Shown here: piece by piece, positions 53,157-63,481 of the stretch
Layout of the letters: each line of letters opens with the position of its first letter
How positions within the stretch are numbered: position 1 is the first letter of the stretch
Assembly (NCBI GenBank): GCA_019634895.1
Contig: JAHCAM010000007.1
Location: 22,161-86,160, forward strand
Length of the DNA: 64,000 bases
Reading direction: 5' to 3'
Origin: Steroidobacteraceae bacterium
GTDB taxonomy: Bacteria; Pseudomonadota; Gammaproteobacteria; Steroidobacterales; Steroidobacteraceae
Notes under the pieces: model-generated
Told to the model about the DNA's origin: nothing
The model's input: only the letters and a program-made list of their open reading frames with translations
Databases searched by the model: none
Translations under genes and position numbers: made by a program

Positions 53157-54701
53157 TCAGGGCTCGCGCCAGCCCCCGCCGGCCTCCGCCAGCAGCGCGG
53201 CGTAGAGCTCGATGCCGCGGCGGAACTCCTTCATGCGCAGGTTCTCGTTGGGCGCGTGCTGGCTGTTGTCGGCGTTGACGATCGGCGCGATCACGAAGGG
53301 CGCGCCCAGCACCTCGCCGATGGCGGAGATCGGCAGGCTGCCGCCCATCAGCGGCGCGACGCGCACCGCGCCGCCGGTCGCCTCGCGCAGCACCTCGATC
53401 ACGCGCGCGACCGCGGGATGCTCCGGGCTCGCGACCGCAGCCGGATAGCCGTCCTGGCCCCACTCGAAGCGCGCGAGCCTGGCGTGCTTTCTGCGTTCTT
53501 CCGGCGCCGGCGGGCGATCGAGCAGGACGTAGCCCTGCGCCCGCACGTGGGCTTCGACCGACGCGCGCGCGTTGGCGAGCGTCATGCCGGGCGTGAGTCG
53601 CAGGTCGAAGCCGGCGCTGGCCTCCGGATCGATGGCGTTTCGCTGCGCGCCCGTGCCGCCGTATGCGAGCTGCGTGACGTTCAGCGCGGGACGCAGGATG
53701 GACTCGCCATAGTCGAGGCCGCTTTCGCTTGCGCCGATGCCGGCGTTGGCAAGCATCCCCTCCGTGTCGAAGGCCTCGCGTGCCAGCACGAGCTGTGTTT
53801 CGGTCGGCGCGGGCGCCCCGAGTCCCGCAATCGTGATGCGTCCGTCGGGAGCGCGCATCGACGCGATGAGTTCTGCGACGCGGGCCGCCGGGTTGGGCGC
53901 CACGTTGCCGTAGTGGCCGGAATGCAGGCTGGTCACCGGGCCGTAGACGGTCAGCCGGAAGGTGGTGATGCCGCGTACCCCGAGCGCGAGCCGCGGCAGG
54001 CCGCGCGGGTCGATCGGCCCGTCGCCGAAGATCCAGAGGTCTGAGGCCAGCAGTTCCTTGTTGGCCGCAAGCGTGCGCGCGAGGTTCGGCGATCCGGCCT
54101 CTTCTTCGCCCTCCAGGAAGAACTTCAGATTCGCGGAGAGTGGAATGCCGGCGGCGCGCAAAGCATCGACCGCCGCCAGCATGGCGACGATCGGTCCCTT
54201 GTCGTCGCTCACGGCGCGCGCGTAGATGCGGTATTGGTCGGGCAGCGGATATTTCGCGTCTGCCCAGGCGATGACCGGTGCGCCATCCTCGTGCCGGCCG
54301 GCGCGCAGCGTCGGCTCGAAGGCGGGCGTCACCCAGCGCTCCGGAGGGCCGACCGGCTGGCCGTCGAAATGCGCGTAGAAGAGCAGCGTCTTGGTAGCGC
54401 CGGGCGTCTTCAGGTCGCCGAACACGGAAACCGGCGCGCCGGGCGTCTCGAGGATCCGCGCCTCGATGCCCCGCTGCTCCAGCATTGCGACCAGCGCCTC
54501 GGCATTCCTGCGGATGTCGTCGTGGTCGTCGGCGACGTTCGGCAACGCCACGAGTTCGCGCAGTTCACGCACGATCGCCGCTTCGTGCGCGGCCACGTGC
54601 GCACGGGCGGCGGCCATGGCCCGCTGCGCATCGGGCGGCGCCGCGCCCGCGGCGCTCGTCATGAGGGCGGCTGCAAGGAGGAAATGCCGTGCCCTGTTCA
54701 T
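53157..54701 (-). CDS. Secreted M20 family metallopeptidase (dipeptidase-like)
   Basis: 514 residues. A leader ends near SAAGAAP. Zinc ligands and catalytic residues are seen in YAHFDGQPVGPPERW (His, Asp), ARAVSDDKGPIVAM (Asp), FLEGEEEAGSPN (Glu-Glu) and a late NSQHAPNENLRM (His). This is the M20 layout shared by carboxypeptidases, PepV and carnosinase-type dipeptidases. It has an extra inserted domain. It should act in the periplasm on dipeptides. AGGAG is 9 bases before the ATG. It is on the minus strand just before mnmE. Confidence 0.92.
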   Translation of the reverse strand: MNRARHFLLAAALMTSAAGAAPPDAQRAMAAARAHVAAHEAAIVRELRELVALPNVADDHDDIRRNAEALVAMLEQRGIEARILETPGAPVSVFGDLKTPGATKTLLFYAHFDGQPVGPPERWVTPAFEPTLRAGRHEDGAPVIAWADAKYPLPDQYRIYARAVSDDKGPIVAMLAAVDALRAAGIPLSANLKFFLEGEEEAGSPNLARTLAANKELLASDLWIFGDGPIDPRGLPRLALGVRGITTFRLTVYGPVTSLHSGHYGNVAPNPAARVAELIASMRAPDGRITIAGLGAPAPTETQLVLAREAFDTEGMLANAGIGASESGLDYGESILRPALNVTQLAYGGTGAQRNAIDPEASAGFDLRLTPGMTLANARASVEAHVRAQGYVLLDRPPAPEERRKHARLARFEWGQDGYPAAVASPEHPAVARVIEVLREATGGAVRVAPLMGGSLPISAIGEVLGAPFVIAPIVNADNSQHAPNENLRMKEFRRGIELYAALLAEAGGGWREP

Positions 54702-54723
54702 GTCGCAACTCCTGATCTTGTCG

Positions 54724-56049
54724 TCACTTGCCGATGCAGAAGCCCGCGAAGATCGCGCCCAGCAGCTCGTCGCTGGTGACCTCGCCCGTGATCTCCCCGA
54801 GCGCGCGATGCGCCTGACGCAGGTCTTCCGCCACCAGCTCGGGGGCGGCCCGTTGTGCGAGGCGGGCCTGCGCGGCCCCGAACAGGCTCTTCGCCCGCGC
54901 CAGTGCGTCCAGGTGCCGGCGGCGCGCCGAGTATGCGCCCGCCGCGGCATCGCGGTAGCCGGCGGCCGCCTTCAGCCTGCCGCGCAGTTCATCCATCCCG
55001 GCGCCGGTCAGGGCGGAAATCGCAATGCCGGCAGCGTCGGCGGGCATGGGCGCGAGATCGGTCTTGTTCCAGACGACGAGCGCCGGCGGATTCCCCGGCA
55101 GCGACCCGAGCTCGCCGGGCGCCGCGCCGGCGGCCGCGTCCACGACGTAGAGCAGCAGGTCCGCGCGCGCCATCTCCGCGCGCGCGCGGCGCATGCCCTC
55201 GGCCTCGATCGCGTCCGGCGACTCGCGCAGGCCCGCGGTATCGGCGACGTGCAGCGGCAGCCCGTCGATCGAGATCCGCTCGCGCAGCACGTCGCGCGTC
55301 GTGCCGGGGGTGTCGGTGACGATCGCCGCATCGTGGCCGGCCAGGGCGTTCAGCAGGCTCGACTTTCCCGCGTTCGGGCGCCCGGCGATCACGACCGCCA
55401 GGCCCTCCGTCAGCGCGCGGCCGGTGGCGGCGGCCGCGCCGATGCGCTCGAACCGCGCCGCGATGTCGGACAGGCGCGCGGCGACCTCGGGGTTCTGCTG
55501 GAACTCCGCGTCCTCGTCCGGAAAGTCGATGGCGGCCTCGACCCAGGTCCGCAGTTCCAGGACCCGCGCGGCCAGCGCCTCGATTTCGCGCGAGAACTCG
55601 CCGGCCAGCGAGCGCGCGGCGGCGCGCGCGGCCTCGGTCGACCCGGCGTCGATCAGGTCCGCAATCGACTCGGCCTGCGCGAGGTCGAGCCGGCCGTTGA
55701 GGAAGGCGCGCTCGCTGAACTCGCCGGGACGCGCCGGGCGCGCGCCGAGCGCGAGCACGCGGGCGATGAGCAGGTCCATCACCACCGGACCGCCGTGGCC
55801 GTGCAGCTCGAGCACGTCCTCGCCCGTGAACGAGCGCGGCCTCGGGAACCAGAGCGCGATGCCGGAATCGATCGCCGCCCCGTCGGCCGCGGCAAACGAC
55901 ACGAGCGCCGCCTGTCGCGCGCACGGCAGCTTGCCGAGCATCGCCTTCGCGATCGCGCGCACGCCGGGCCCCGAGACGCGCACGATGCCGATGCCGCCGC
56001 GTCCCGGCGGCGTCGCGGCCGCGACGATGGTGTCCCCCGCGGCCGTCAT
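54724..56049 (-). CDS. mnmE: tRNA modification GTPase MnmE
   Basis: 441 residues. The N-terminal folate-binding domain (about 1-120) is followed by a helical part and an inserted G domain: GRPNAGKS (223-230), TPGTTRD (247-253), DTAG (270-273) and NKTD (328-331). The C-terminus FCIGK carries the Cys438 of the family. With MnmG it makes cmnm5U34. The start at 56049 overlaps the glucokinase stop by ATGA; the frame upstream of it is antisense to glk. It ends an operon that starts at otsB, an unusual place for this gene. Confidence 0.97.
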   Translation of the reverse strand: MTAAGDTIVAAATPPGRGGIGIVRVSGPGVRAIAKAMLGKLPCARQAALVSFAAADGAAIDSGIALWFPRPRSFTGEDVLELHGHGGPVVMDLLIARVLALGARPARPGEFSERAFLNGRLDLAQAESIADLIDAGSTEAARAAARSLAGEFSREIEALAARVLELRTWVEAAIDFPDEDAEFQQNPEVAARLSDIAARFERIGAAAATGRALTEGLAVVIAGRPNAGKSSLLNALAGHDAAIVTDTPGTTRDVLRERISIDGLPLHVADTAGLRESPDAIEAEGMRRARAEMARADLLLYVVDAAAGAAPGELGSLPGNPPALVVWNKTDLAPMPADAAGIAISALTGAGMDELRGRLKAAAGYRDAAAGAYSARRRHLDALARAKSLFGAAQARLAQRAAPELVAEDLRQAHRALGEITGEVTSDELLGAIFAGFCIGK

Positions 56050-56981
56050 CCGCCGCTTGCAGCCGACAGGACTGCGAGGCCGTACAGGCCCGGCTGCGGA
56101 TGCTGGACCACGAAGCCGGGAATGCCGCGCAGCCAGTCGGAATGCGGCGGCTTGTCCTCGAACGCGGCGCGAAACGCCGCGACGTCGAAGCGCGAGCCCC
56201 AGGACGGGACGATGCCGCCGGCGAGGTAAACGCCGCCGCGCGCTGCCGCCGTCAGCGCCAGGTTGCCGGCGACGCGCCCCAGCCAGCGCGTGAACAACGC
56301 GACCGACCGCGCCGCCGCGGCGTCGCCGCGCCATGCCGCATCAGCGATCTCCGGCGCCTTCAGGCTTGCGCCCGGCGCAAACAACGCGTGCAGGCGCTCG
56401 AGGCCGGGACCGCTCACCGCGGCCTCGATCGATACCCGCCCGAGTCGCGCCCGCAGTTTCTCCCAGGCCTCCAGCTCCTCGTCGTCCACCGGCGCGAGGT
56501 CCGCGTGCCCACCGTCGCCTGGAATCACGGTCCAGCCGTCACCCGCGGGCGCGAACACGGCGATGCCGAGCCCGGTGCCTGGCCCGACAACCAGGCGCGG
56601 GCTGTCGGGCCGCGCGACGCCCGCTCCGCAGGCCGCAAACGCCGCGGCAGGCAGGTGTGGAATCGCATGCGCGACCGCCGCGAAGTCGTTGACCAGCAGC
56701 GCGCGCGTGACCCCCGCGGCGCCGGCAAGCTCGGCCGGATCCAGCACGACGTCCGCATTGGCGAGACGGATGCCGCCGTCCGCCATCACCGGCCCGGCGC
56801 CGCAGAGCGCGGCCCCGGCGAGCGCCGGACGGCCCGCCGACTCCAGGTATCGCGACAGCATCGCGGCCACGCCCGGCGCCGTCGGCAGCTGCTCGAGCCG
56901 CGTGAAGCGCCAGTCGTTGCCGTGCGGCTCAGCCAGCGCGAAGCGCGTGTTGGTGCCGCCGACGTCGCCGACCACGATCAC
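56046..56981 (-). CDS. glk: Glucokinase
   Basis: 311 residues. The ATP and glucose signatures of the ROK-like/Glk family are visible: [12 protein letters not shown] (2-13), [13 protein letters not shown] with the catalytic Asp, [12 protein letters not shown], and [11 protein letters not shown]. It phosphorylates glucose to glucose-6-phosphate in the cytoplasm. It overlaps otsA upstream (ATGA) and mnmE downstream. Together with the GH15 enzyme it would return trehalose-derived glucose to G6P, the substrate of OtsA. Confidence 0.96.
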   Translation of the reverse strand: MIVVGDVGGTNTRFALAEPHGNDWRFTRLEQLPTAPGVAAMLSRYLESAGRPALAGAALCGAGPVMADGGIRLANADVVLDPAELAGAAGVTRALLVNDFAAVAHAIPHLPAAAFAACGAGVARPDSPRLVVGPGTGLGIAVFAPAGDGWTVIPGDGGHADLAPVDDEELEAWEKLRARLGRVSIEAAVSGPGLERLHALFAPGASLKAPEIADAAWRGDAAAARSVALFTRWLGRVAGNLALTAAARGGVYLAGGIVPSWGSRFDVAAFRAAFEDKPPHSDWLRGIPGFVVQHPQPGLYGLAVLSAASGG

Positions 56982-58375
56982 CGGCGCCGTCCGCTGCCGG
57001 TCGGGGCGTCGGCCAACGCCGTGATGAACTCGTTGCGCCAGCGGCGCACGTCGTATTCGACCAGCCCGCGCATCAGGCGCTCGTGCCGGCGGCGGCGCTC
57101 CGCCAGCGGCATCTGCCGCGCGTGGTGCAGCGCGCGCGCCGTTTCCTCGCCGTCGAAAGGATTGACGATCAGCGCATCCGTCATCTGCCGGGCCGCGCCC
57201 GCGAAACGCGACAGCACCAGCACGCCGGGGTCCTCCGCGTCCTGCGCGGCGACGTACTCCTTGGCGACCAGGTTCATGCCGTCGCGGACCGGGGTCACCA
57301 GCGCGATGCGGCTGGCGCGGAACAGCCCCGCCAGCGTCCGGCGCGGCAGCGCGCGGTTCAGGTAGTGCACGGGCGTCCAGTCGAAGCGCGAGAAACGGCC
57401 GTTGATCTGCGCCTTTGCCGCCTCCACTTCGTGGCGGAACTCGCGGTAGGACTTCAGCTGCCCGCGGCTCACCGGCGCGACCTGCAGGTAGATCACGTGC
57501 CCGTGCGACTCCGGATGCTGCTCCAGGTAGCGCTCGTATGCCGCCATGCGGCGCAGCAGCCCCTTGCTGTAGTCGAGCCGGTCCACGCCGATGATCTGGT
57601 CGCGACCGGCGAGGGCCGCGCGCATGCGCGCGAAGTCCTGCTCGCCCGGCCGCGTGAACGCGAAGCGGTGGACCTGCTCGACGTCGATGCCGATCGGGAA
57701 GGCGCCGGCGCGCACCTCGCGGCCGAACGCGCCGACGGTCGCGCCGCGCACGCTGCCGCGCGCGGCCCGCCGGACGTGGTCCTGGAAGCGGTTGAGATCT
57801 TCGTCGGTCTGGAAGCCCAGCAGGTCGTAGTCGAACAGCGCGCGCACCAGCGGCTCGTGGTGCGGCAGCGTGGACAGGATCTCGGTCGGCGGGAACGGCG
57901 TGTGCAGGAAGAAGCCGATGCGCTGGCGCGCGCCCAGGCGGCGCAGCTCCGAGGCCAGCGGGATCAGGTGGAAGTCGTGAACCCAGACCAGGTCCGTCGG
58001 CCTCAACAGGCGCACGAGCGTTGCGGCGAAGCGGCGGTTCACGTGGCGGTATGCGTCAGAATCGGCGTGGTGATACTGCGTCAGGTCGATGCGGAAGTGG
58101 AGCAGCGGCCACAGGCAGCCGTTCGAGAAGTTGTTGTAGTAGCGCTCGAAGTCCTGCTGCGGCAGGTCGAGCGTCGCGACCGTCATGCCGTCCGCATGCT
58201 CGCGGTGCAGCCTCGCCCTGCCCGCAGCGACGGTCCGGCCGCTCCAGCCGAACCACAACCCGCCGCTCTCGCGCAGCGCGTCCACGATGCCGACGGCCAG
58301 GCCGCCGGCCGCGGCGACGCCGCGCAACGGGCCCACGCGGTTGGAGACGGCGACCAGGCGGCGCGCGGGCTTCAC
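56978..58375 (-). CDS. otsA: Trehalose-6-phosphate synthase
   Basis: 465 residues, GT20 family. Motifs are [12 protein letters not shown] (82-93), WVHDFHL (131-137), DRLDYSKGL (265-273) and [15 protein letters not shown] (360-374), all contacting UDP-glucose or glucose-6-P. It makes trehalose-6-P, which OtsB dephosphorylates. The start is a GTG overlapping the GH15 stop (GTGA) with a strong GGAGGAGG site inside the GH15 end. It lies between the GH15 gene and glk. Confidence 0.96.
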   Translation of the reverse strand: MKPARRLVAVSNRVGPLRGVAAAGGLAVGIVDALRESGGLWFGWSGRTVAAGRARLHREHADGMTVATLDLPQQDFERYYNNFSNGCLWPLLHFRIDLTQYHHADSDAYRHVNRRFAATLVRLLRPTDLVWVHDFHLIPLASELRRLGARQRIGFFLHTPFPPTEILSTLPHHEPLVRALFDYDLLGFQTDEDLNRFQDHVRRAARGSVRGATVGAFGREVRAGAFPIGIDVEQVHRFAFTRPGEQDFARMRAALAGRDQIIGVDRLDYSKGLLRRMAAYERYLEQHPESHGHVIYLQVAPVSRGQLKSYREFRHEVEAAKAQINGRFSRFDWTPVHYLNRALPRRTLAGLFRASRIALVTPVRDGMNLVAKEYVAAQDAEDPGVLVLSRFAGAARQMTDALIVNPFDGEETARALHHARQMPLAERRRRHERLMRGLVEYDVRRWRNEFITALADAPTGSGRRR

Positions 58376-60165
58376 ACCACCTCCTCCCAGCCGCCCGAGA
58401 GACGCATGGCCGCGTTGATGATGCCGACCAGCGAGTAGGTCTGCGGGTAGTTGCCCCAGAGTTCGTGCGTGGCGGTGTCGATGTCCTCGGACAGCAGGCC
58501 GAGGCCGTTGCGGCAGGAGAGCATGTGCTCGAACAGTTCGCGCGCCTCCTGTTCTCGCCCGAGCCGCGCCAGGGCGTCGATGTACCAGAAGGTGCAGATG
58601 TTGAAAGCGGTGGTCGGTTCGCCGAAGTCGTCCGCCGCCGCGTAGCGGAACAGGTGCCGGCTGCGCCGCAGCCGCCGCTCGATCTCCTTCACGGTCCCGG
58701 CGAAGCGCGGATCTCCCGGCGGCAGGAAGCCCACCTCCGCCATCAGCAGCAGCCCCGCCTCCACGTCGCTGCCGCCGAAACTGTCGACGAACGTGCCGCG
58801 CCCCGCGTCCCAGGCCCGCCGCTCGATGTCGGCGCGGATCGCCGCCGCCCGTCCCGCCCACAGGCCCGCGCGGTCCGCGCGGCCGAGCTGTCCGGCGATG
58901 CGCGACAACCGGTCGCAGGCGGCCCAGCACATCAGCGCGGAGGACGTGTGCACGCGCTCGCGCGTGCGCAGCTCCCACATGCTCGCATCCGGCGTCGCAT
59001 ACACCTTGAACGCCTGGTCGCCGACCCGTTCCAGCCGCTCGAAATCCTGGCCGGTCGCGGGACGCAGCAGGCGCCGGTCGAAGAAGGCCTGCGCGGCCGC
59101 CAGCACCACATTGCCGTAGACGTCGTGCTGCAGGTGGCCGTAGGCCTGGTTGCCGATGCGCACCGGGCCCATGCCACGATAACCGGCGAGTGCCGGCACC
59201 TCGACCTCCTCGAGCCGCCGTTCCAGCGCGATGCCGTACACCGGCTGCAGGTGGCCGTCCTCTGCGCTGCCGACGACGTTGGCGATGTAGCGCAGGTAGT
59301 GCTCCATCGTCTCGACCTCGGCCAGCGAATTGAGCGCCCGCACCACGAAGAACGCGTCCCGCAGCCAGCAGTAGCGGTAGTCCCAGTTGCGGCCCGAGGC
59401 CGGCGCCTCCGGGATGCTGGTCGTCATCGCGGCGACGATGGCGCCGGTTTCCTCGAAGGTGCACAGCTTCAGCGTGATCGCTGCGCGAATGACGGCATCC
59501 TGCCACTCGCGCGGCAGCGCCAGCCGCCGCGCCCACTGGCGCCAGTACCCGTCGGTTTCCTCGAACAGTTCGCGCGCGGTCTGCTCGACGCTCTCGCGCA
59601 GGGTCTCGTCCGCGCCGAGCAGGAAGCTGGCCTGGCCCTCGAGCAGGAACGGCGTCTCCGCCAGCACGTAGCTCACCGGCGCGTCGGTCGTGAGGCGCAG
59701 CGTCCGCTCCGGCCCGACGTAGCGCGCGTGGTTGCTGCCGTGCGTGATGTCGGGTCGCTGCGTCCCGTAGCCGAAAGCCGGGCGCAGGCGCACGCGGATG
59801 CGCGGCGTGCCGGCGAGCGAACGCACCCGGCGCACGATCATCTGCGGGCGGAACATGCGGCCGCGCACCTCGAAGCGCGGGCAGAAATCGAGGATCTCGA
59901 TCGCTGCCGACGGCGCGAACAGGCGTGTGGCGAGGATCGCCGTGTTGCCGCAGTACGCCTGCTCGCAGCGCTCCATGCCCTCGAGCTCGATGGTCCAGTG
60001 GCCGGCCGAATCGGCGCCGCCGTTGCCGTTGACCAGCGCGTGGAAGACCGGGTCGCCGTCGAGGCGCGGCAGGCAGCTCCAGACGATGGCGCCGGAGCGG
60101 TCGATCAGCGCCGAGATGACGCAATTGCCGATCACGCCGAGTTCGAGGCTGCGCCCCTCGTTCAC
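58372..60165 (-). CDS. GH15 glycoside hydrolase (glucoamylase/trehalase-like)
   Basis: 597 residues, started at GTG 60165, overlapping otsB by GTGA. The N-terminal beta-sandwich has ELGVIGNCVISALIDRSGAIVWSC, as in bacterial GH15. The barrel has NWDYRYCWLRDAF (about 260-270) with the catalytic acid region, and SEDID (559-563) with the catalytic base. There is no signal peptide, so it is cytoplasmic. In this operon it could be a GH15-type trehalase, as found in mycobacteria, or act on glucans; the placement between otsB and otsA favours trehalose. The substrate is not proven. Confidence 0.9.
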   Translation of the reverse strand: MNEGRSLELGVIGNCVISALIDRSGAIVWSCLPRLDGDPVFHALVNGNGGADSAGHWTIELEGMERCEQAYCGNTAILATRLFAPSAAIEILDFCPRFEVRGRMFRPQMIVRRVRSLAGTPRIRVRLRPAFGYGTQRPDITHGSNHARYVGPERTLRLTTDAPVSYVLAETPFLLEGQASFLLGADETLRESVEQTARELFEETDGYWRQWARRLALPREWQDAVIRAAITLKLCTFEETGAIVAAMTTSIPEAPASGRNWDYRYCWLRDAFFVVRALNSLAEVETMEHYLRYIANVVGSAEDGHLQPVYGIALERRLEEVEVPALAGYRGMGPVRIGNQAYGHLQHDVYGNVVLAAAQAFFDRRLLRPATGQDFERLERVGDQAFKVYATPDASMWELRTRERVHTSSALMCWAACDRLSRIAGQLGRADRAGLWAGRAAAIRADIERRAWDAGRGTFVDSFGGSDVEAGLLLMAEVGFLPPGDPRFAGTVKEIERRLRRSRHLFRYAAADDFGEPTTAFNICTFWYIDALARLGREQEARELFEHMLSCRNGLGLLSEDIDTATHELWGNYPQTYSLVGIINAAMRLSGGWEEVV

Positions 60166-60920
60166 CGCGCGCCCTCCCGGCCAAGGGCCGCGAGACTGTC
60201 GTGCAGCCACTCGTGCACGGCCCCGACTTCGGCGATCCGGTAGCGGGCCGCGGTCGGTCCGGGCCCGACCTTCACGCCGAAGCCGCCCATGCCCGCGGCC
60301 GCGCGGAAGCCGTCTTCGTCGGTGGCGTCGTCGCCGACGAACACCGGGTTGCGGCCGGCGAATGGCGGGAGCCGCGCCAGCGCCGCAAGCGCAGCTCCCT
60401 TGTCGGCGCCGCGCGGCCGCGCCTCGATGACGCGGCTGCCCTCGGTGACGTCGAAGCGCCCGGCGGGCGCCAGCTCATGCATCGCCGCGCGGCACTGCCG
60501 TTCGCATTCGGGTGCCTGCCGGTAGTGCAGCGCAACGGCTGCGCCCTTGTCCTCCACGTAGATCCGCGGGTCGCCGGCGAAGCGCTGCCGCAGCGCCTGC
60601 GCAAGCGGGCCCGCGCCGGCCGGGTCGGCGTGCAGTTGCGCCGCGGCATCGCCGCTCGCGCGGATCTCCGCGCCGTGCAGCCCGGAGCCCGCCAGGCGCG
60701 CGGGCGCAATCATCGCGTCCACCGCCGCCAGGCGGCGACCCGTCACCACGGCCACGGCGCCCGCGAGCCGCTCGCGCAGGGCCAGCAGCAGTTGCGGCAG
60801 CGGCTCGCTGACCAGGACCTCGTCCGGGTGCAGCGCGATGTCGGCCAGCGTACCGTCGAAATCCAGGTACAGCGCGGCCGTCGATCGCAGTGGCGGCGGC
60901 GCGTCGTTTGCCTGATCCAT
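60162..60920 (-). CDS. otsB: Trehalose-6-phosphate phosphatase
   Basis: 252 residues of the HAD family. The nucleophile motif is LYLDFDGTLADIA with Asp20 and the acid-base Asp22, and VVTGRRLAAVDAM follows. Motif III/IV covers PRGADKGAAL and VFVGDDATDEDGF. It removes phosphate from trehalose-6-P to give trehalose. It is the first gene of the minus-strand operon otsB-GH15-otsA-glk-mnmE. The short region from 60921 to 60966 holds no visible promoter of note. Confidence 0.95.
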   Translation of the reverse strand: MDQANDAPPPLRSTAALYLDFDGTLADIALHPDEVLVSEPLPQLLLALRERLAGAVAVVTGRRLAAVDAMIAPARLAGSGLHGAEIRASGDAAAQLHADPAGAGPLAQALRQRFAGDPRIYVEDKGAAVALHYRQAPECERQCRAAMHELAPAGRFDVTEGSRVIEARPRGADKGAALAALARLPPFAGRNPVFVGDDATDEDGFRAAAGMGGFGVKVGPGPTAARYRIAEVGAVHEWLHDSLAALGREGAR

Positions 60921-60966
60921 GGGCTGCGGGAATTGTACGCGCCCGGGGCCTGCTGGCGCGCCCCGG

Positions 60967-62175
60967 TCACTCGTGCCGCAGCGCCTCGATCGGGTCGAGG
61001 CGCGCGGCGCGCTGCGCGGGCCACAGCCCGAACAGCAGCCCCACGCCGGCGCTGAACCCGAAGGCGAGCGCGAGCGACTCCCAGCTCACGAACGTCTGCC
61101 AGCCGGCGAGGCGCGCGAGCAGGCGCGCGGCGCCGGCCCCGAGCAGCATGCCGATGATGCCGCCGAGCAGGCACAGCAGCACCGACTCCACCAGGAACTG
61201 CCGCAGGATGTTGCCGCGCGTCGCGCCCAGCGCCTTGCGGATGCCGATCTCGCGGGTGCGCTCGGTCACCGTCACCAGCATGATGTTCATGATGCCGATG
61301 CCGCCGACCACCAGGCTCACGCTGGCGATGCCGGCCAGCAGGAAGCCGAGGATCTCGGTGGTCTGCTGCTGGGCGGCCAGGAACTGCCGCCGGTCGAGCA
61401 GCGCGAAGTCGTTGTCGCGCCCCGGCAGCAGGCCGTGCTCGCGCCGCAGCACGCGCTCGATGTCCACCATCGCCTGCGTGAGTTCGCTGCCCGGCGCCAC
61501 CTGCACCGAGATGTTCTGCACCTGCTCCTGCCCGGTCAGGCGGAACTGCGAAGTCGCCAGCGGGATGTAGACCATGCTGTCGGGATTCATGAACCCGATC
61601 GCGCCCTTGCGGCGGTGGACCCCGACCACCTCGAACGCGATGTTCTTGATGACCAGGCTTTGGCCAATCAGCGATTCCGCCGGCACGCCGAGCATCTCGG
61701 GAATCTCGCCACCGAGCACCGCGACCCGGCGGCGCGCGGCATCGTCCGCCGCCGTGAACATGCGCCCGTGCTCGAGGCGGAATCCGTTCACCTCCGCATG
61801 GTTCGGCCGCGTGCCGATCACCTGCACGTTGAGGTTGCGCGCGCCGTAGCGGACCTGCTGGCGGCCGGTCTGCTCGGGCACCACGGCGGAGACGTGGCGG
61901 GCGTCGCGCGCCAGCGCTTCCGCGTCCCGGACCGTCAGCGTCTGCTGGTCGCGCGCCACGCCCTGCATCCAGCGCATGCCGGTGGTCACGGTCAGCACGT
62001 CGGCGCCGAGCGCGGCCAGCTGCTCGTCCACCGCGCGCTGCGCGCCGCGGCCCAGCGCCAGCATCGCGATCACGGCCGCGACGCCGATGATGACGCCCAG
62101 CATGGTCAGCGCGGCACGGAACAGGTTGCCGCGCATGGAAGCCAGCGCGACCCGCAGCGTTTCCAGGAACGGCAT
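60967..62175 (-). CDS. MacB-like ABC exporter permease
   Basis: 402 residues. An N-terminal helix follows ASMRGNLFRAALTMLGVIIG. A large periplasmic domain (about residues 45-275) is followed by three C-terminal helices with VVGGIGIMNIMLVTVTERTREIGIRKALGATRGNILRQFLVES, the conserved FtsX/MacB core. ATPase activity comes from the separate gene at 63468. It lies 1 bp after the adaptor gene. The substrate is unknown; MacAB relatives export macrolides, peptides or heme precursors. Confidence 0.93.
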   Translation of the reverse strand: MPFLETLRVALASMRGNLFRAALTMLGVIIGVAAVIAMLALGRGAQRAVDEQLAALGADVLTVTTGMRWMQGVARDQQTLTVRDAEALARDARHVSAVVPEQTGRQQVRYGARNLNVQVIGTRPNHAEVNGFRLEHGRMFTAADDAARRRVAVLGGEIPEMLGVPAESLIGQSLVIKNIAFEVVGVHRRKGAIGFMNPDSMVYIPLATSQFRLTGQEQVQNISVQVAPGSELTQAMVDIERVLRREHGLLPGRDNDFALLDRRQFLAAQQQTTEILGFLLAGIASVSLVVGGIGIMNIMLVTVTERTREIGIRKALGATRGNILRQFLVESVLLCLLGGIIGMLLGAGAARLLARLAGWQTFVSWESLALAFGFSAGVGLLFGLWPAQRAARLDPIEALRHE

Positions 62176-62176
62176 C

Positions 62177-63481
62177 TCAGCGCCCCGGGGCGGCCGGCTG
62201 TCCGCCGGGCTGCGCGGCCGGGCGCTGCGTGATGCCCGGGATGCCGCCGCGGCGGCTGGCGAAGTTCTGGATCTGCTGCTGGGTCTCGACCAGGCTCGCG
62301 CTCGGCAGCAGCAGCACGCGGTCGCCCTCCTCCAGGCCGCCGGTGATCTCGACGCGGTCGAGGTCGGTCACGCCAGTCTGCACCGCCGTCGGCATGTAGC
62401 TGCCGCTGCGCACCGCGACCACCCACAGGTTGCCGCCGAGACGCACGGCCGGCGAAGCGCCGCCGCCCGGCGGGCGGGGTCCGCGCTCCGCGCGCGGTGC
62501 TGCGGCCGGCGCGGCGCCGAGCTGCGCGCGCAGCTCGTCCGCGTCCACGTCCAGGATGCCGGCGGTGGTGTCGACATCGCGCGCGGTGCGCAGCGCCATG
62601 ACCGGCAGCGTCAGCACCGCGTCGCGGCGCACCACGTCGAACACCGCCTCCACGTTCATGCCCGGCCGCAGCAGGCCGTCCTCGTTGGCGATCGAGATCA
62701 GCACGGAGAACAGCGTGACGTTCTGCTCGACCACGGCCTTCGGCTCGATCTTCTCGATCACGCCCTCGAAGCCGCGCGCCGGGTAGGCGGCGACCGTGAC
62801 CCGCGCCGGGATGCCGGGAGCGAGCTTGCCGATGTCGGTCTCGTCCACGCGCACGCGCGCACGGACGTGGCCGAGGTCGGCCATCGTCAGCAGCACCGTG
62901 CCGCCGCCGACGTCCTGGGTCGGCGAGGAGATCACCTGGCCGGGCTCCACCAGCCGGGTCAGGATCGTGCCGGCGCTCGGCGCCCGGACCTCGGTGTCCT
63001 CGAGCGCGATGCGCGCGTTCTCGAGCGCGACTTCCGCGGCGATCACCTGGGCGCGGGTGTTGGCGACTTCGAGCGCGAGCGCCTCGTGCTCCGCCGGGTT
63101 GATCCACTTCTCCGCCAGCAGGCGGTCGCCGCGCTCGAGCTGGGAGCGCGCGGTGCTGTGCCGGGCCCGCGCGGCGTTGAGTTCCGCCTCGGCCTGCGCG
63201 ACGCGGTTGCGCGGCGTGCGCGGGTCGATGCTGGCCAGCAGGTGTCCGGCCGCGACGGTGTCGCCGATCTCCGCGCCGAGCCTCAAAATCTCGCCCGAGG
63301 CCTTGGACTTGACCTCCACGGTGCTGACCGGCTCGACGACGCCCGCCGCCTCGACCACCACCGCGATCGAGCGGCGCTCGACTGCGGCCGTCTCATAGGC
63401 GGGTGCTGGCGGTCCGCGGTCTCCGCAGGCGGCAACAGTCATGCAGCAAATGGCCGCCGGGACGAATCTACGCGGCAGCAT
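62177..63481 (-). CDS. MacA-like periplasmic adaptor lipoprotein
   Basis: About 434 residues. A lipobox VAAC ends a short leader. The lipoyl motif ([16 protein letters not shown]), a helical hairpin ([28 protein letters not shown]) and the second lipoyl half ([19 protein letters not shown]) are seen. The barrel domain has [17 protein letters not shown] segments. A Pro/Ala-rich insert (about 330-355) and tail are lineage-specific. The start at 63481 has GGAGGGG directly ahead; it overlaps the ATPase end by 14 bp. It connects the MacB-like permease to an outer-membrane channel. Confidence 0.92.
   Translation of the reverse strand: MLPRRFVPAAICCMTVAACGDRGPPAPAYETAAVERRSIAVVVEAAGVVEPVSTVEVKSKASGEILRLGAEIGDTVAAGHLLASIDPRTPRNRVAQAEAELNAARARHSTARSQLERGDRLLAEKWINPAEHEALALEVANTRAQVIAAEVALENARIALEDTEVRAPSAGTILTRLVEPGQVISSPTQDVGGGTVLLTMADLGHVRARVRVDETDIGKLAPGIPARVTVAAYPARGFEGVIEKIEPKAVVEQNVTLFSVLISIANEDGLLRPGMNVEAVFDVVRRDAVLTLPVMALRTARDVDTTAGILDVDADELRAQLGAAPAAAPRAERGPRPPGGGASPAVRLGGNLWVVAVRSGSYMPTAVQTGVTDLDRVEITGGLEEGDRVLLLPSASLVETQQQIQNFASRRGGIPGITQRPAAQPGGQPAAPGR

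Noticed and set aside
58376..60184. Frame that would fuse about 600 residues ahead of otsA
   Set aside because: It is a shifted reading of the GH15 gene, which has its own motifs in frame; the otsA GTG has a strong ribosome site.
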